Of a stretch of DNA of 64,000 nucleotides, positions 12,068 to 25,600 are shown piece after piece. The notes under the pieces are model-generated. The model was not told where the DNA came from and did no database searches. It saw only the letters and a program-made list of their open reading frames with translations. The translations under genes were made by a program, and so were the position numbers. Each line of letters starts with the position of its first letter. The stretch's first letter is position 1. The stretch is from Aptenodytes patagonicus (Eukaryota > Chordata > Aves > Sphenisciformes > Spheniscidae). The DNA lies in NCBI RefSeq assembly GCF_965638725.1, contig NC_134959.1:8560417-8624416 (forward strand). The letters are read 5' to 3'.

Positions 12068-15000
12068 GAGATGGTAGTCTGAAATAAATGACAGTTGTTT
12101 AAGTTTCACAGAAAAGAGGATAGGCTGACAGTTTATTAAAACCTTTCTTAAGGGACAAAAGGATACAAGAAAATCTACCTAAGAGAGCCCACAAGAAAAG
12201 CTTCTGTATGAGGGTACTCATTATTAAGTATCTGGCAATTCTGCAACACAAACCCTTACAACTCTTCTAGTATTAGTGTTTGCAGGATTATTTGCAAGTA
12301 TTCTTAAGTTACTGCATTCTTGTAATGAAGGTAAGTGCTGAGTATATTAAAAGAGATGGATAGATGTGTTTTGATCTGTAGCTTGACTTAGGGTTATAAA
12401 AATATAAATTTAGTGGTAAGTACAGCCTGGAAAAAGGACTGATGTTTACACTAGTAATACTCCAGGAGTAAGTTTTTGAGGCTTAGGATTTAGATTTCAA
12501 TAAAATTCTCTTTTTATTGTCCTCCTCTGGGAAATTAAATATGCTTTCATGCTTTAGAAGCTTCAGTAACAATCCACTAATGCAAACACCTAAAGTTGGA
12601 TCAACTGACTTTATCACTGAAGCTCCAGAGCCTACGTACAACCTGTTAACATCTTCACCGACAGCCTTGGGGAGACACTAAGTAGGCATGAATTTGTCTG
12701 AAGGTCAGGCAGCCTGTCTACGCACCATGGGGACTATAAGTGACTACCCAAATTACCTTACCTCCAGTGCCATTCATCAGCTCACCAAGCTAAAACTAGA
12801 TGTGGGAATAAAATTGCCCAGTGACCACGGTTACCTCTTATTTATGACAATTTCATTTTGCAAACATAAACCTGATACAGATGTTAGATATCCAGTACAT
12901 CAATCACTTCTCATACATCAGGCCTGAAGGATAGCTCTACTTGAAAAAACCCTATTTTTTTCCTCTGAATAAAAATAGTAGGGGGGGAAAAACAAACCTC
13001 AAAGTGAAACAGAAGAGTTGTTCCATTCCAATCCCCCGAAAACCTAGTGATTCCTTTGCAGAAAGCTCTCTAATCGTTGTACTGAAATTTAATCATCTGT
13101 AAGACCAGACTTGTCAGAAATCTATTGAACAAAGTTGAAAGTAAGAACCTGCCTCCATAATCCAAGCTGCATTAGGTCTGTGCTGAGTCCCAAAGGGGAT
13201 AATTAGGTTTGCAAGTCTAATCGTCCACTGTAATAGAACAGCCTTTGTTCTCACCAAGCAGGCCTTGTTTCAGTTCACCATCTGAGAAATTAGAACATCT
13301 GATGTCAATAATCAATTGACCTAAAGAAAACATTTTGCACTTCAAGAACTTCAGAGGTTTTGAAAACAAAGAGTTCTCCTCCCCTCCCCCTACACCAAAT
13401 ACAGATATTTGTGAAGAATATTTAATATTGGCTCTTTGAATCCTAGTGATTCAAATGCAACACACAACCAATTACAGGTATAAAGTATAGATCACACAGC
13501 CTCTCCTTATGTGATATGTAAACAGAAGTTAATATGGCTAGATCTGCTGTAAAATTTAATTTAAACTGTGTGTAAATTCTAGTCTACAGTTCTCAGGTGT
13601 CAAAAATTGAACAAGTGTACAAACGTTTATGCTACCATCCTTGATACCTCACAGTCTGACCAGGTTTAGTTGGAATGCCAGTAAAAAACAGGAAAACATT
13701 TTAATTAAACGCAAGATTTCTCTCTTGGCGCAGACTCCCATATTCTGCAGCAGAACATCTGCTGGACAGAAACACATGCATATGCACTTTGCTTGATGCA
13801 AATGATTTGCTACACAATTTATCTGTACATAAGCATTAAGTCCAACATGTCCCATGCATTTTCTTTTGCAACACGTGCATGATAGATCTCACGAATTCAG
13901 AAAGCACAGAGTTCTTGTGCTCAGTCTAAAGATGGGAACTGGATTCCTGAATGTCTATCAGTTTAGCTGGAAACACTGCTCACTATACAAATACCTGAAA
14001 ACTCTAGATACTCCTTGAACAACAGATCTGGAAGGAAAAGATCAGCTGCTTGTGGAATTCATTCGCAGTATTGATGGGGACAAGAATTTTTAAAATACTA
14101 CATGGTGTGGGCATTTTTTTAATCTTTAAGTTATTCAAATATTAACAGTCATGATTACTGTTCCCTAAATGAACCAAATTCTTTTCTAATTAATCTGATC
14201 CACAAAATCTATAGCAAAAAGCCCGAGCTGGAAGTAACTGTTGCTCAAAGTTGTTTTATTTAAAAGGTTTCTCTATTTCTTTAAGCAAGTTTTTCACTGC
14301 TGCAAGAAACATACTGTATATTGATTTTACAGGAATTCTTTGAAAGCAATGTGTTCTTATTAGTACGATTTCCCCCACCCTTTCATAAATGAGAATAAGT
14401 ATATCCACCTAAAAAATGTCTTTCTCTCATGAACTGGAAATTTAAAAACAAATAAAAAGAATGTTTGTAATGCATTATACCACTCCTAAATTTCTGCACT
14501 TGTACTACAACAATGGATTTTATACTAAATACCCAAAAAGAGGAGAACCACACATAATGTGCAGAAGAGGCCTTCAATAAAGAGCAGGAAAGCAATGACC
14601 TGAAGATTTGGGAAGGTTTTTTCCTTCTGAATTCTTAATAGTATCTTTTTTCCCCAACACATCAGTTTCAACACAGCTACTATTCATCAGTGGCACACAT
14701 CAGTTATCACAGTACCAAGAGTCACTAGTAGATATTTTTAGCCAGCTCAGGTTTCACACCGTGAAAGAAACTTCTTTAAATGGTATTGTGGTGATAGACA
14801 TTATTATACAAAAGTCCCATTTTAATTTTAATACACCAGAGAATTAGTGTTTTTTTTTTTTAATTTACAGAACAATAAAAGTCAACACCCTCCCTACCAA
14901 TAACAAAACACGTCACTGAGACAGATCTGCCTCCATGGTTGAAGTCTCTGCATTCTAGACCTTTTTTCCTGAGAAACATCATCTTTAACCAAACCAATTT

Positions 15001-17174
15001 TCTTGTAACAAGGAGTGTAATTCACAAAACAGGAATCCAGACCTCAATCTAAAAGCATCACAATAGTAAGATGAATTTGGAAAGAGAATGTAGTTCACAC
15101 TGCAAATTCTAGATCTGATGCTGAAATCTGGATCATTCAGTCGTCTGGCTCTGCTACTTTTTTTAATTGCATCACCTTGCTCAATTTGGGTAGAAGTTTT
15201 AATTTTCTTAGCCAGTTCAGAAAATCTTTGTATCTTAATAAACAGAAGACATTTTCATTGAATAGAACAGTAGACTGAGAAGCACATTTTAGTGCCTATC
15301 ACTAGTGATTATAGAAGGCGTTACCTGCTTTTTCACTAAGATGCCTTTTGCCTACTTATGCTATTTTAGACTGTTAACAACACTGCAAGTTGATTATGGC
15401 AAATAACTGCTACCATACACTATCAAACCAAACCCAAAATAATCCACGAAAATGTTTGGAAGTTCCCTGCTGCTTCTGAACAACTTGACATACTCTGTAA
15501 CTCATTCTTTCCCCATCTAAGAAATAATTATGTACCCAGTAGATCCTACCCTACTTTCAGCTGCCTCTAACCCACAAGTCTGACAGTTCTTCAGTGAATG
15601 TGAATGTCCACAGCTGGCTGACTTTATGTGCCAGAGTATTTGCTTTATAACCTGTTTCCCCTGAGGTAGAAGATTGCACACACAGGCCAGAATGAGTCAC
15701 GACAGGGCCATAAACTAGACAAGAAGGGACCAAAAAACCCAGTGAATATTACACAACACAACACACCTTCCCTGCACTTTAAATAGGATAGTACTGCAGT
15801 GAAGTGCAATCTCAAGAGAGCACTAAAACAAAAAAAAAAAAATCATAATTGAAATGATATGTAAATTGTGTAGTTACTAAATCAGATTTTCTTGCCATAA
15901 CATATCACCTCATCAGTGTCATTCCATTTTCCCAAACTATGTCAGTCACAAAGTTACTAAGCAAAATTAAAGTAAGCTTCATTCACAACTGATACACTAA
16001 GATCAGGTTGCTTGACTGAAGAGTGCTGAAAAGTAGCCATACTGCAGACAGCAAATCAAACCTTTGTTTCTCAGATTAGGACATTTCCATAACAACACAA
16101 TGGTAACCAACATTTTCTTATAAATCAGTTTCAACACATGAATAGCCATCAACTCTCTTCTTCCATTGACTTTCTCAATGGCAAAGGTAGGCACAAAGTA
16201 TACAAACATGTACATGACTTTCAACAAACCAAGCTCGTATATCAGCTTGTATATCATACGTGTTTTCGTTGCTAGGAGCGTGAATTCTACAATGTATTCA
16301 TGCAACATGGAATTTACAGCTTTAAGTACTAAAACCCATTTTGAAACTGGGATTAGGTCAAACTAGGCAGTAGGCAGTATCTCCTAGCCAATCATAGACT
16401 CCGTTATAAATTATACATATCAGCACATCTACCTTACTAATTCAGAAAGAATGAAAACACTTCTTAAAAGTTCCAATGATAACAGTCAAGTGCTCAAATT
16501 CCACTGCATTTACTCAGAGAAAAGTTCATCACTCCTACCTCAATAAACTAAAAAGGATTACTTCTGCCAACAAGGACATTCCTCTCTACAATCAGAACAC
16601 ATTTTTTTAAAAGCCAACCAACCAGCACAGGTGAATTTTTTCAGTACAGTGTTTGTTCCATCGCCACTCTCTAAAATTCAAATGCCACCTCCTCCCCATT
16701 TCACTAAACTCATAATCAAAAGCAAACTTTTTGTCAAAACATACCAGAGAGCCCACACTGTAGAAATGTAAAACATGCTAACACATCTACCATCAAAATA
16801 ATGGGCATAAGAAAAATAAACATTTTCAGATCCTTCATTCTAGAGCTGAATATACTTAATTTGGCCTATCAAATGCCCTCAGGTGAAAATAAACAGCTAC
16901 TACACTACACAGTTCATTAAGGGATGCAGGGGGAGGTGGGAATCTCACTTGCCAGGGGACCTGCCAGAAAAAGTCGCCCTTGACTCTGGAGTCTCTCTTT
17001 CAGATACTTTTCAAAGATGAGCCTAGAAACTAAAAATAGTAATTTGGATACCAAAATCACTGACTCAATAGAAAGAACAGTGAAGCTTCAAGACCAGTTT
17101 CCTAAAATTGTAAAGCAACTGTGACTGTACCCTGTTCTAGCTAGTAAATGCCTATTTTAAATATTTCCTTACCT

Positions 17175-17470
17175 ACTGCATCCCTCCAGGCAGGTCCCCA
17201 CTTCCTGGGTTGGTGACGCTGATTCAACAACTTCCTCAACTGCAGCAAGCTTTGCCCATCAGCCTCTGGGTCCACAGGCAGCTCCTCTTGAACTGTCTTT
17301 GGCCTGTCTGGCTGTGTCTCTCTCTCTGCATGGCAAACTCCAGTGGCACCATTTCTACCGTGCCCTGCAGCCTCTTGAAGCTTCCATTCCTTGAGAGTGC
17401 CTGCTTAGCAGCTCCCTCGGCAGACAATCTCTCCTTTCCTGCAGGAGGTTCCTGTCAGCAGCCACTTCAA
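17175..17470 (-). other. GC-richer patch with a consensus-like minus-strand splice donor
   Basis: About 300 bp clearly richer in G+C than its surroundings. On the minus strand it ends at AGTAG|GTAAGG (exon side from 17173), a good donor. The open frames inside (for example minus 17236-17427) do not run into the donor and match no family I know. If transcribed it is more likely a non-coding exon. It could also be an unrecognised old repeat. Confidence 0.3.
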
Positions 17471-20190
17471 AAGAACATAGTCTGACAGAGCAAAAGAAAA
17501 ATTAAAAAAACCACAAATATTTCTGTCACAATCTTTCACTATTTTTAAGTAATTTTTCTTATAGCTTTGAAAAAGCAAAATTGTTCCATTGCTTACAACA
17601 TCTTACAAAATTTTTGTTGGGAAGAACACAAAAGAAATAGGAAAACACAAAGGAAAAGCAAGGAATGAGCTTCACCCCAGTAAAAGTAAAAAAAAAAAAA
17701 AATCTGTTCCAATAATATTTCTTCAGAACATATAAAAAAATTTCATCCAGCTCAAACATTTAAGATTGCTCAAGTGGTAAGGCTTTGTAGCATATCACTC
17801 GGATTCCTTCTCAGATTCATAGAAGCTGGGAACATTACTGAACATATGAAAGAATCCCATGTAAGAGTGAAACCTCTAACATGTATGAGCTCACCCCAGC
17901 CACTCCCTGTCTGATAGAAGGGGGAAGCTATTAAAAGTATTTTGTTTTTTCTTTTCTCAATGCACACATTCTGCATCATTTCTTTGACCCTACATCTATC
18001 CCTTCCCTTCAGAAAAAAAATACAGTGTAGCACATAAAAGGTCACTCTTTAGAATACAGTCATTCACTTCAGCAGGTCCTAATCTGACGTCATTTGCATT
18101 TTAGCACAGATGGAGCAATGCAAGCACGAACAATGCTTTTAGATTCCCTTTTCATGGAAAATGTGGCAAGGCTGATGAAAATTAAACCTCTGAGGCCAAC
18201 CTGAACATTGCTTACCAGTAAAACTTGCAAGCTTAGAGCAGCTTTGTCAGCCTGAGGATGCTGCTGACGTGCATAGCTTGATGTAGCCCCAGGTTATTTC
18301 CAATTCACATACATACCACTGCAAGTGATTTCTAGTAATAATATAAACTACAACTAACATTGTTCATTCCGTCTACTGTTCTTTCTAAATTTAATGAAAA
18401 TCTAATCTTACTTGTAAAGCATTACTATGATTAATTCAATATTTCATGTTCTTGAGCCTACATGAAAAAGAACCTTGTTTTGGCACTTGTATATAACATA
18501 GCTTTTGATCCATTTATTTTCTAATACATATTAATCCCCGCCCCACCAAAAAAAAAAAATTGTAATGAAGTATTTCTTCCATAAAATAAATGCTAGGGCT
18601 GAGCCACTCTATCAGTTTCACCTGCTAAACATGAAAAAGGTATAGACAGAGCAGTTAATAACTGGGACATGTATCTCGGGGAAAAAAAAGCAGGATTTCA
18701 TCAGAAGTTAGAAATGAACCAAAATTCACAACTGATTCTCTAAAAAGGGATAGACCTCACTTCCCTAGCATAAAAAATAAATATACTGGGAGTTACACAG
18801 CATTGAAATATTTAATGCTGTTGAACTGAAATGAGAAAGATACTGCTTTAAAGTATTTCATCTTCTATAATAATTTTTCTTTTTATTCTATTTTAAAAAC
18901 AAAGAGCTACTTCAATGTTTTAATAAGCAGAAAATATTTTTAATAGAAAACAAAGAGTCTATGTTTCCATAACTTTTTTAAAAAGAGGTTAAAGAGTAAC
19001 AAATTCTCTTTTAAGGAGTAAAAAAAAAAAAGGAGTTGCCATGGATATGAAACAAAAATATATTCATCCCTACCCCCTCCAGCTAAAACACAAGCATTTT
19101 AGACTACATTTGAAAGAGTTTCAAAATAAAAAACAGACACGATGTGTATTAACAATGTAATTACTCTGTAAATATTCACTAAAAAGAGGCAAAAGTCCAA
19201 ATGTCTTGGTCCCACTGCTCAGTGGTTACTTAAATTGACATCCCCAATGAAGCAGATAGGCTACTTTTATGAACAGCCATGAACCCTTTTTCTCCATTAA
19301 TGAATAATCTGAACTCCAAGGTGGTCAGTTTTGGCCAAACTCTACATTCCTTAAATTGCCAGCAGTAACACTAACTAAAATAAGAAACAATCTGTTATCC
19401 TTTAGAAGAAAGGAAGAAGCAGAAAGGAGTAGAAAACAGAGGCTGTAGGGGGTTATGAAAACCTATTTGAATATTGAAGCTATTGATTTATTTTTTGCTG
19501 TGACCCCTCAATCTATGGTTTTATCAGTTTACCCTGCTTTAAATTAAACTGACAGCACAGCACTGAAAATGAGTCATTGAAAGTGGTAAAACTTTGACCT
19601 CATAAATTTCAAATAAGGTCGACAGGCTACATGCTTGGTAGAATCAACTATAGAAATTTTGGTATGGGCAGAATTTTAATTACAAAATTATTTTCTGGAC
19701 AGAGCATCTCAATGTGTAAAAGCTTGTTTAAACTTTAAGGAATTTATCAGAATTGTGGCCAATTCACTTGTTCTGCTAGCTGAAGATACAGAGACCAGTC
19801 CAGCCCACAACAAGGAGCACAGATGCCTCTGTAAGTCACTCAAACAGAGGGCTCTACATCTTACATTAAATCCATCCATAAACATGAATTCAGTAGAGGC
19901 AAACTTGAAGTCCAGTACAGAGCTGCCAAATAGCCCTATGCTATCCAATATGCTGTGCAATAGGGATTGCACCCACTGAACCCTCTGAACATGGCTTATA
20001 GTTTTGTACAAATCCATACACTTTGCATCTCTTGGAGCTTATACAAAAAGTTTGTTTAAATATTCTTAAAAATGAAAGGTCAAACACCAGTCAGAAGAAA
20101 CGTAGAAATTAAGGCAGCCCCATGCACCTTGCTTTAGTAAACCTGCAAGCATGGAAACAAATAATGCCTGCATTTATGTGTCTGAGTTGA

Positions 20191-20292
20191 ATTTCCTTTA
20201 GTCTGCTAAAATGTAAAAATCACTTTGAGAAAACATCTCTCATTTCTTTTAGTCTGATAAAATGCAAAAATCACTTTGAGAAAACATCTCTC
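20191..20292. repeat. Tandem duplication, two 51-bp copies
   Basis: Copies 20191-20241 and 20242-20292 are identical except for three substitutions I can see. They share AATCACTTTGAGAAAAC and ATCTCTC. The low divergence points to a recent local duplication. No function is evident. Confidence 0.95.
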
Positions 20293-20549
20293 TCATGCAC
20301 TCAGTCACATTGGTAGAGCCAAGGAGGACAAACAGCTAAACCTCATTTCTTGAGGAAACCAACCTACAATTCGTTGGTGACCATGCAGTTAGGCACTTGG
20401 GAGTTAAACATGAACACCTTTCATTGTTAAGGACTTTATTTTGTAATCTCTAAGAAGAAATTAATAAACTTTGCATTTTTTCCCCTTAGGAAGAGACCAA
20501 AACCCATTAGTTTCTTAACAGTTTCACCATTACGTGGCATCCACAGGGA

Positions 20550-21560
20550 TTAGCAACCAAGCTGGCACAGGTAAAGCTGCAGCGCAGGCACCTACCCTTT
20601 GCACTAACCAACACGCACTGGAGGTTGCCACTGGTGTGCGACTGATTTTAGAAGAGGAAGTGACAGACACTCACAGCAGCAGAGTATGGTCACACCAAGG
20701 AAACTAAAACTGTGGGAACAGTAATTCTCACCTTTTTTTCAGGTAAGCTTCGTAGCAGCCATCTCCCCACAGCACTAGTTACCCAACGGGGTAAGCCACA
20801 GTCAATTCCACAGTTACTGAGGGAGAGAAACTGTGTAGGATTCTCGAGGCAGAGAAAAAAAAGGCAAGCAAAACACATGAGCATGATTACACCAGCGCTT
20901 GATGACCAGCCTGCCAAAGGCCCTTGAGAAACCAGAGCATTCACCGCCCGCACAGCAAGAACCACCACCAGCTGCTTCCCCTCCATCCCTTAGAGTTTCC
21001 AGAATATTCTGGGTTGCTAGGCAGACCGCCTCAGAGATGCTCCCACACATGGCGCCTGCAGTGTTCAGCCAATCTCCCTCGGGTTGGGGGGGCAATTTTT
21101 TTTCAATTGGTGCATTCAGACCCCTCCTTTCTCATGACTGCTGCCCCTCACTCTCTCCCTCTCCCTCTCCCGGGCCTCACATGCTTATCCTCCATCGTTT
21201 GGGGCAGCGGTGTTCCCGCCTTCACAGCGATGGCCACTGATGTTACCGCTTGTGAGGGCAGAGGCAGCGGGGAGTGCCGCTAAATGAGCATGCCCCAGCT
21301 GCTCCCTCTCTGCTCCTCCACATCCCTGAAGGTGAGACAGAGGAAGGGAGGAAGGAAGGGCTGTTGGCATTTGGGGGATGGAGGGATGTAAACCCCCTGG
21401 GAATGCTGTTCTGCAGGAAATGCAGAGCATGGAGCAGGGACAGCCTTTGTCGCTCAGCCCTTTTCCATTCGTGTCAGCCTGTCATCCCGTTGTGTGGGAA
21501 CAGTGCTAGAGGAATGTGCACAGAGGAACGTGCACATGCCCAGCTGCCATGGATCACTTT
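20550..21560. other. GC-rich, CpG-containing island in AT-rich DNA
   Basis: About 1 kb of raised G+C. CpGs cluster best at 21061-21290 (about nine by eye). It includes a CT-rich tract (21148-21170), a GGAAGGGAGGAAGGAAGG tract (21340-21358), and a plus-strand donor-like AAG|GTGAGA near 21329. The several long overlapping frames here follow from fewer stop codons in GC-rich sequence and carry no recognisable domain. It could be a weak CpG-island promoter, a non-coding transcript start, or an unrecognised repeat. Confidence 0.35.
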
Positions 21561-22617
21561 TGCTTTCCTCCGGCTTTTCTCTATGGTGTTTTGGGTCAAA
21601 GAATTTTTAATTTAGGAAAATTCATACAAATGTTAAGATTCTAATGGTATCTCCTAGACAAGAAAGGAGAAAATATCCAGTACACGTATAAGAAAGTTAC
21701 TACTTTCAAAGGAAAAGATTGCCTTTTGTCCCTCAACACAGGCAAGAGCAAGAGCCCACTTTAGGAGCTGTTTGATAGACCTTTTGCCCTGTCTTGTCTC
21801 CCACTCTTCTCTCATCCCCAAAATCAGAGAGGAAACATCCAAGCTGGAAACCTTTTAGCTTACATAATTGAAACTTGCTGAAGTCAAAACCAAATAGAAG
21901 TAGTTTCTTATAGAGAACAATGTCAGAAAACTTTAATGATTGGTGACTATCTCCCTGAAGTAGATTTCATCCTGCTGAAAGATCTAGCAACAAGTGACCA
22001 ATTCTCTTAAAAACTTAAAACTATTACTTGAATCTGTGAGGAAAAAAGTTGAGAAAAGGATAAATAGACAAGCTAGAGGAAAACCAGCAGTTGTTAGGGT
22101 TGAAGTACAGATCACTTGAGGGGATTGTAACTACTTGGCCTCTAAGTGAAACTTAAAGGGATTTCCAAGGCATTGGTCTGAGTTTTATATTTGCCCATTA
22201 GATGTAATAGACTATGAAGAAAGGAAGCAGAGAGGCTGCCCAACTGCTTTTGCTATCGGAACAACAACAGTGGTGATAAAAGATCAGCACAACTTTGGGT
22301 GAAAATATGGAATTTATGAAACTAGAGAAATTTAAAACCTTAAGTGAAGTGAATGATTTTTACCAAATATGCCAGTGCAGAAGATATTATAAGATATGGC
22401 TTGATCAGGCAATGTGCAGCTCAAGAATGAGGAAACGGCCAGGCCACTTCTTGGCTGCTACTCGGTACTCAGAGGACCAGAAGGTAGACAGCTACTCCAA
22501 GTTAAGTCAGCCTTCAGACAAACATGAAATCTGATTTCCATTATTCTGCAAACATACAGCTCTGGGGATTCTCTCTGGCTTGTCCTTTCATATTTATATC
22601 CCTGTAGTTGAACAGTT

Positions 22618-22667
22618 TAGAGCCATAGAAAAGGGCTCAGTGTAGAGCCATAAGAAGGGGCTCAGTT
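22618..22667. repeat. Tandem duplication, two 25-bp copies
   Basis: Copies 22618-22642 and 22643-22667 share TAGAGCCATA and GGGCTCAGT. They differ at a few internal A/G positions. Confidence 0.9.
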
Positions 22668-25600
22668 TCACAGGTAGACTTTTCCTGAAAATTAACAGGG
22701 CTTAAGCAATACTAATAGATAGGTAATTGTGTAGTTACAATGGAATCAGCTAATTAAAATGATGCCAAATGGGAAATATCTACTGTTTTGTTTTGGCAGG
22801 CAACACAAAAAAGTTACCCACTGCTTGTATGTATCCCTGAGCCATTTGTATCTCTAATTCCAGACCTTTTTTCTGTCTGAGTGAAGGATTAAAATCTCTT
22901 ATGAAAACAGTGTTAACAGGAGAAAAGCAAACAGGAAAGCTTAGTTTTGAGATGGTAGTTACATTCTGAAATTACAGTCTGGAAAGTGGTATCCTCCCAT
23001 CCTGATCAAATTTGATCTTTACAGTTCTTCAGCACATGCTTCTTTATGACAAAGCCAAAGTTTCTTTTCATCAAACAGTGACATTGGAAACCAAATTAGA
23101 ATAAATTAATATTTAATTGCTTTTTATGGTGTTAGCCTTCTAAAACAAGTATGAAGGAGTAAATGGGATTCTGTCCCATCTTCAGACTCAGTATCAAACA
23201 TTTACTGAATAAGGGCTGCAAAATTTGTTGAGGATTACTGAAGATGAAAAAAAAAAAAGAAAAAAGTACATTTATCCTATCCTTTTGCTACTTAGACAAT
23301 ATTTGGAACAAGCATGGTGCCAAACTACTTTCACAGAAAAACCAAAATGGTTTGGCTGGACAACAGCTCCAATCTCTGGGCTGTGCATCCTACCCACCCC
23401 CACTGGTGTGAAAGATGGAGCAAAGACAGAATAGATGAGAAAGCAAAAAAGTAAAGAAATGTATTCAGTAAGTTCACTCATTTTTATGAAATGCTGTGGT
23501 TTTTATGAAAACATATGTTGTCACGCATTTTTGTTATGCAACAAATCTGAAGTATGATTTTTTTCATCACTTGTATGACACGGAAAGGGAGTGATCACTG
23601 TCTGTTTTAACCTGTAGAGTTTTTAGCAGCAAGAACAGTCTCTAGAAAAAATAGGATGAAATAAAATTAAAAAAAAGAGAAATCTTTTAGTGGAAGCAGA
23701 AGGTATAGGGATAATGTTGAAGAAATACTGGAAATCCATTTTCTCAAACTTTTCAAAGGTAGCCAGACAAGCCATTAGTAAAACTAATGTAAGACATAAT
23801 CCTACAGTAGCAAAAATGACTACATGACTTAATGCATCCTTTCCATTTTTCTGTCTCCCACAATTCTTTCGATAATCTTATCATTGTGTAACCATCACAA
23901 GCAGCATCACCAGAAGTAATGGTTAGCTATTCTCAGACCACTTTTAAATTATTCACAGCAGCTATGTTTCCATTTCTCTGACTCATTCTTTTAGAAATAA
24001 CAGGAAGTAGAAAACATGGAAATGGAAGAGTTATGACATTACATTTTTAGAAAAACAGAAAGCTAAAAATTATCCAATCTATTATTTCTTTTCTCAGCAG
24101 TGCAAGAAACATTGTCATCTTACTGAACAATGACCCACTGAAGCACTAAAAAAGAAAACCCCAACACCAGAACTTGCTCAATGCTGGACAGATCCATAGG
24201 TTCTTTTCTGCTACTCTTTTACAGGAAACAAGTAAAGATGAAGCTTTACTAGGAAAGAAACAAGACTTCTTTTTTTTTATTTTATTTTAATATCAATATT
24301 AATCAACATCTATGGTAAGAGTAGCCCCAAAAGGACAATCTTGACAGGCACCTTTTAGTGCTTCTTGCACAGGAAAAATGTTTTTAAATGTCACACCCCT
24401 CCCACCCTCCCCAAATACTTCAGTACTACTTTCTGCTTTAAAACAAACAAACAGAGTTATCAAAAAAAGGATAATAATTTCAATTTATGCTTCTTATCAG
24501 AGATCTCCAAGTAATTTACAAAGTTTACTTTCATTATCCTTATTTTAGGGAAGAGAAGACTGGGACACGAGAAAAATCTTGGCAAAGAGTTCCAGGCAAA
24601 GAACAGAATTGAGGTCTGAACCCCAAAAGCCTACGTACCCGCTCTCACTACCATCTAGAAACTGGGCAAATTTAAAAAGAGAACAAGTTCTCCACAATGC
24701 ATTTCACTGTCCTCATTATTTTTAATCCTTTTTGATAATATTATAAAACAAGACTGTAACAAATAAGTAAGTAAACTGATATTTCTAGAAGGTATAAGAG
24801 AGGGAGGACAACAAACATGACAAGGGGATGGGGACTGTACAGCCCCTGTCTGCCACAAGAGTATTCCCTCTGTTGGAAGAACTCCTCTAAAGGTTTTGTA
24901 AATTGGCTTCAGGGCTGCTCCCCCTCACAGAAATATAGAAAAATACAGGGGAAAAAAAGCTTCTAAAAGGATGATCTGGCTCAAGATCTCTATAGTAATA
25001 AACTATTGGACAGAATGTCTTACACAATCTTCCAAAAGCAATTCAAAATTACTTGGAAACAAGCCAGCTGGACTGGAAGCTGGCTGAAGAACTGCAAACA
25101 AATGGTGATGTTACACAGTAATGTATCAGGTTGTCCGCTCAGACACCAGAAAGAGCAGTGTTCCGTCAGGTCTTATTTAAAGCATTGCTCTGCTCTGGAA
25201 AGTGACAAGATAAAATGGCACCTTCTTTCTCAACAAATCTGATCTATATATTTATCCAGTCGTATCTAATTAGTGATGAAAGTTTATTCCTATTACTCCT
25301 GCAGAGCCAAAATCGTTTAGGGTTAGCTGAAGTGTATTGCTGCCCGTACATCGTTGAAATAGTTTGGTAGGTTCCAGTCAGTTATAGCTGTACAATAGGG
25401 GTTACAGAGGTGCCACTAGGGGATTAATTCAGCAAACGGACTCTTTTATTACCAGTAGTAATGCTTGAAATGGGGAAAAAAACCAAACCAACACCTGTCT
25501 GACTCTCTGAACACAGGCGGAGTTTTCCAGACTGGCAGCCAGATCCCTCTTCTTGAGGGATAAGTACATTCAGTAAAGACTCATCAAGGTGGAACAGCCA

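Larger units (their letters stand above)
9401..20190. other. Non-coding DNA, no gene seen
   Basis: Apart from the T-rich tracts at 9909 and 12044 and the GC-richer patch at 17175, this is unremarkable AT-rich sequence with A-runs (15830-15842, 17688-17702). A motif-dense block lies at 13140-13330. Confidence 0.75.

Noticed and set aside
17210..17485. 91-codon plus-strand frame rich in L, S and Q
   Set aside because: It has no initiation context or homology, and the opposite strand is equally open. Most likely an effect of composition.
20690..21615. Several overlapping open frames of 90-119 codons on both strands
   Set aside because: They occur in a GC-rich patch where stop codons are rarer, overlap each other and show no domain or bias. 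I list the patch, not genes.
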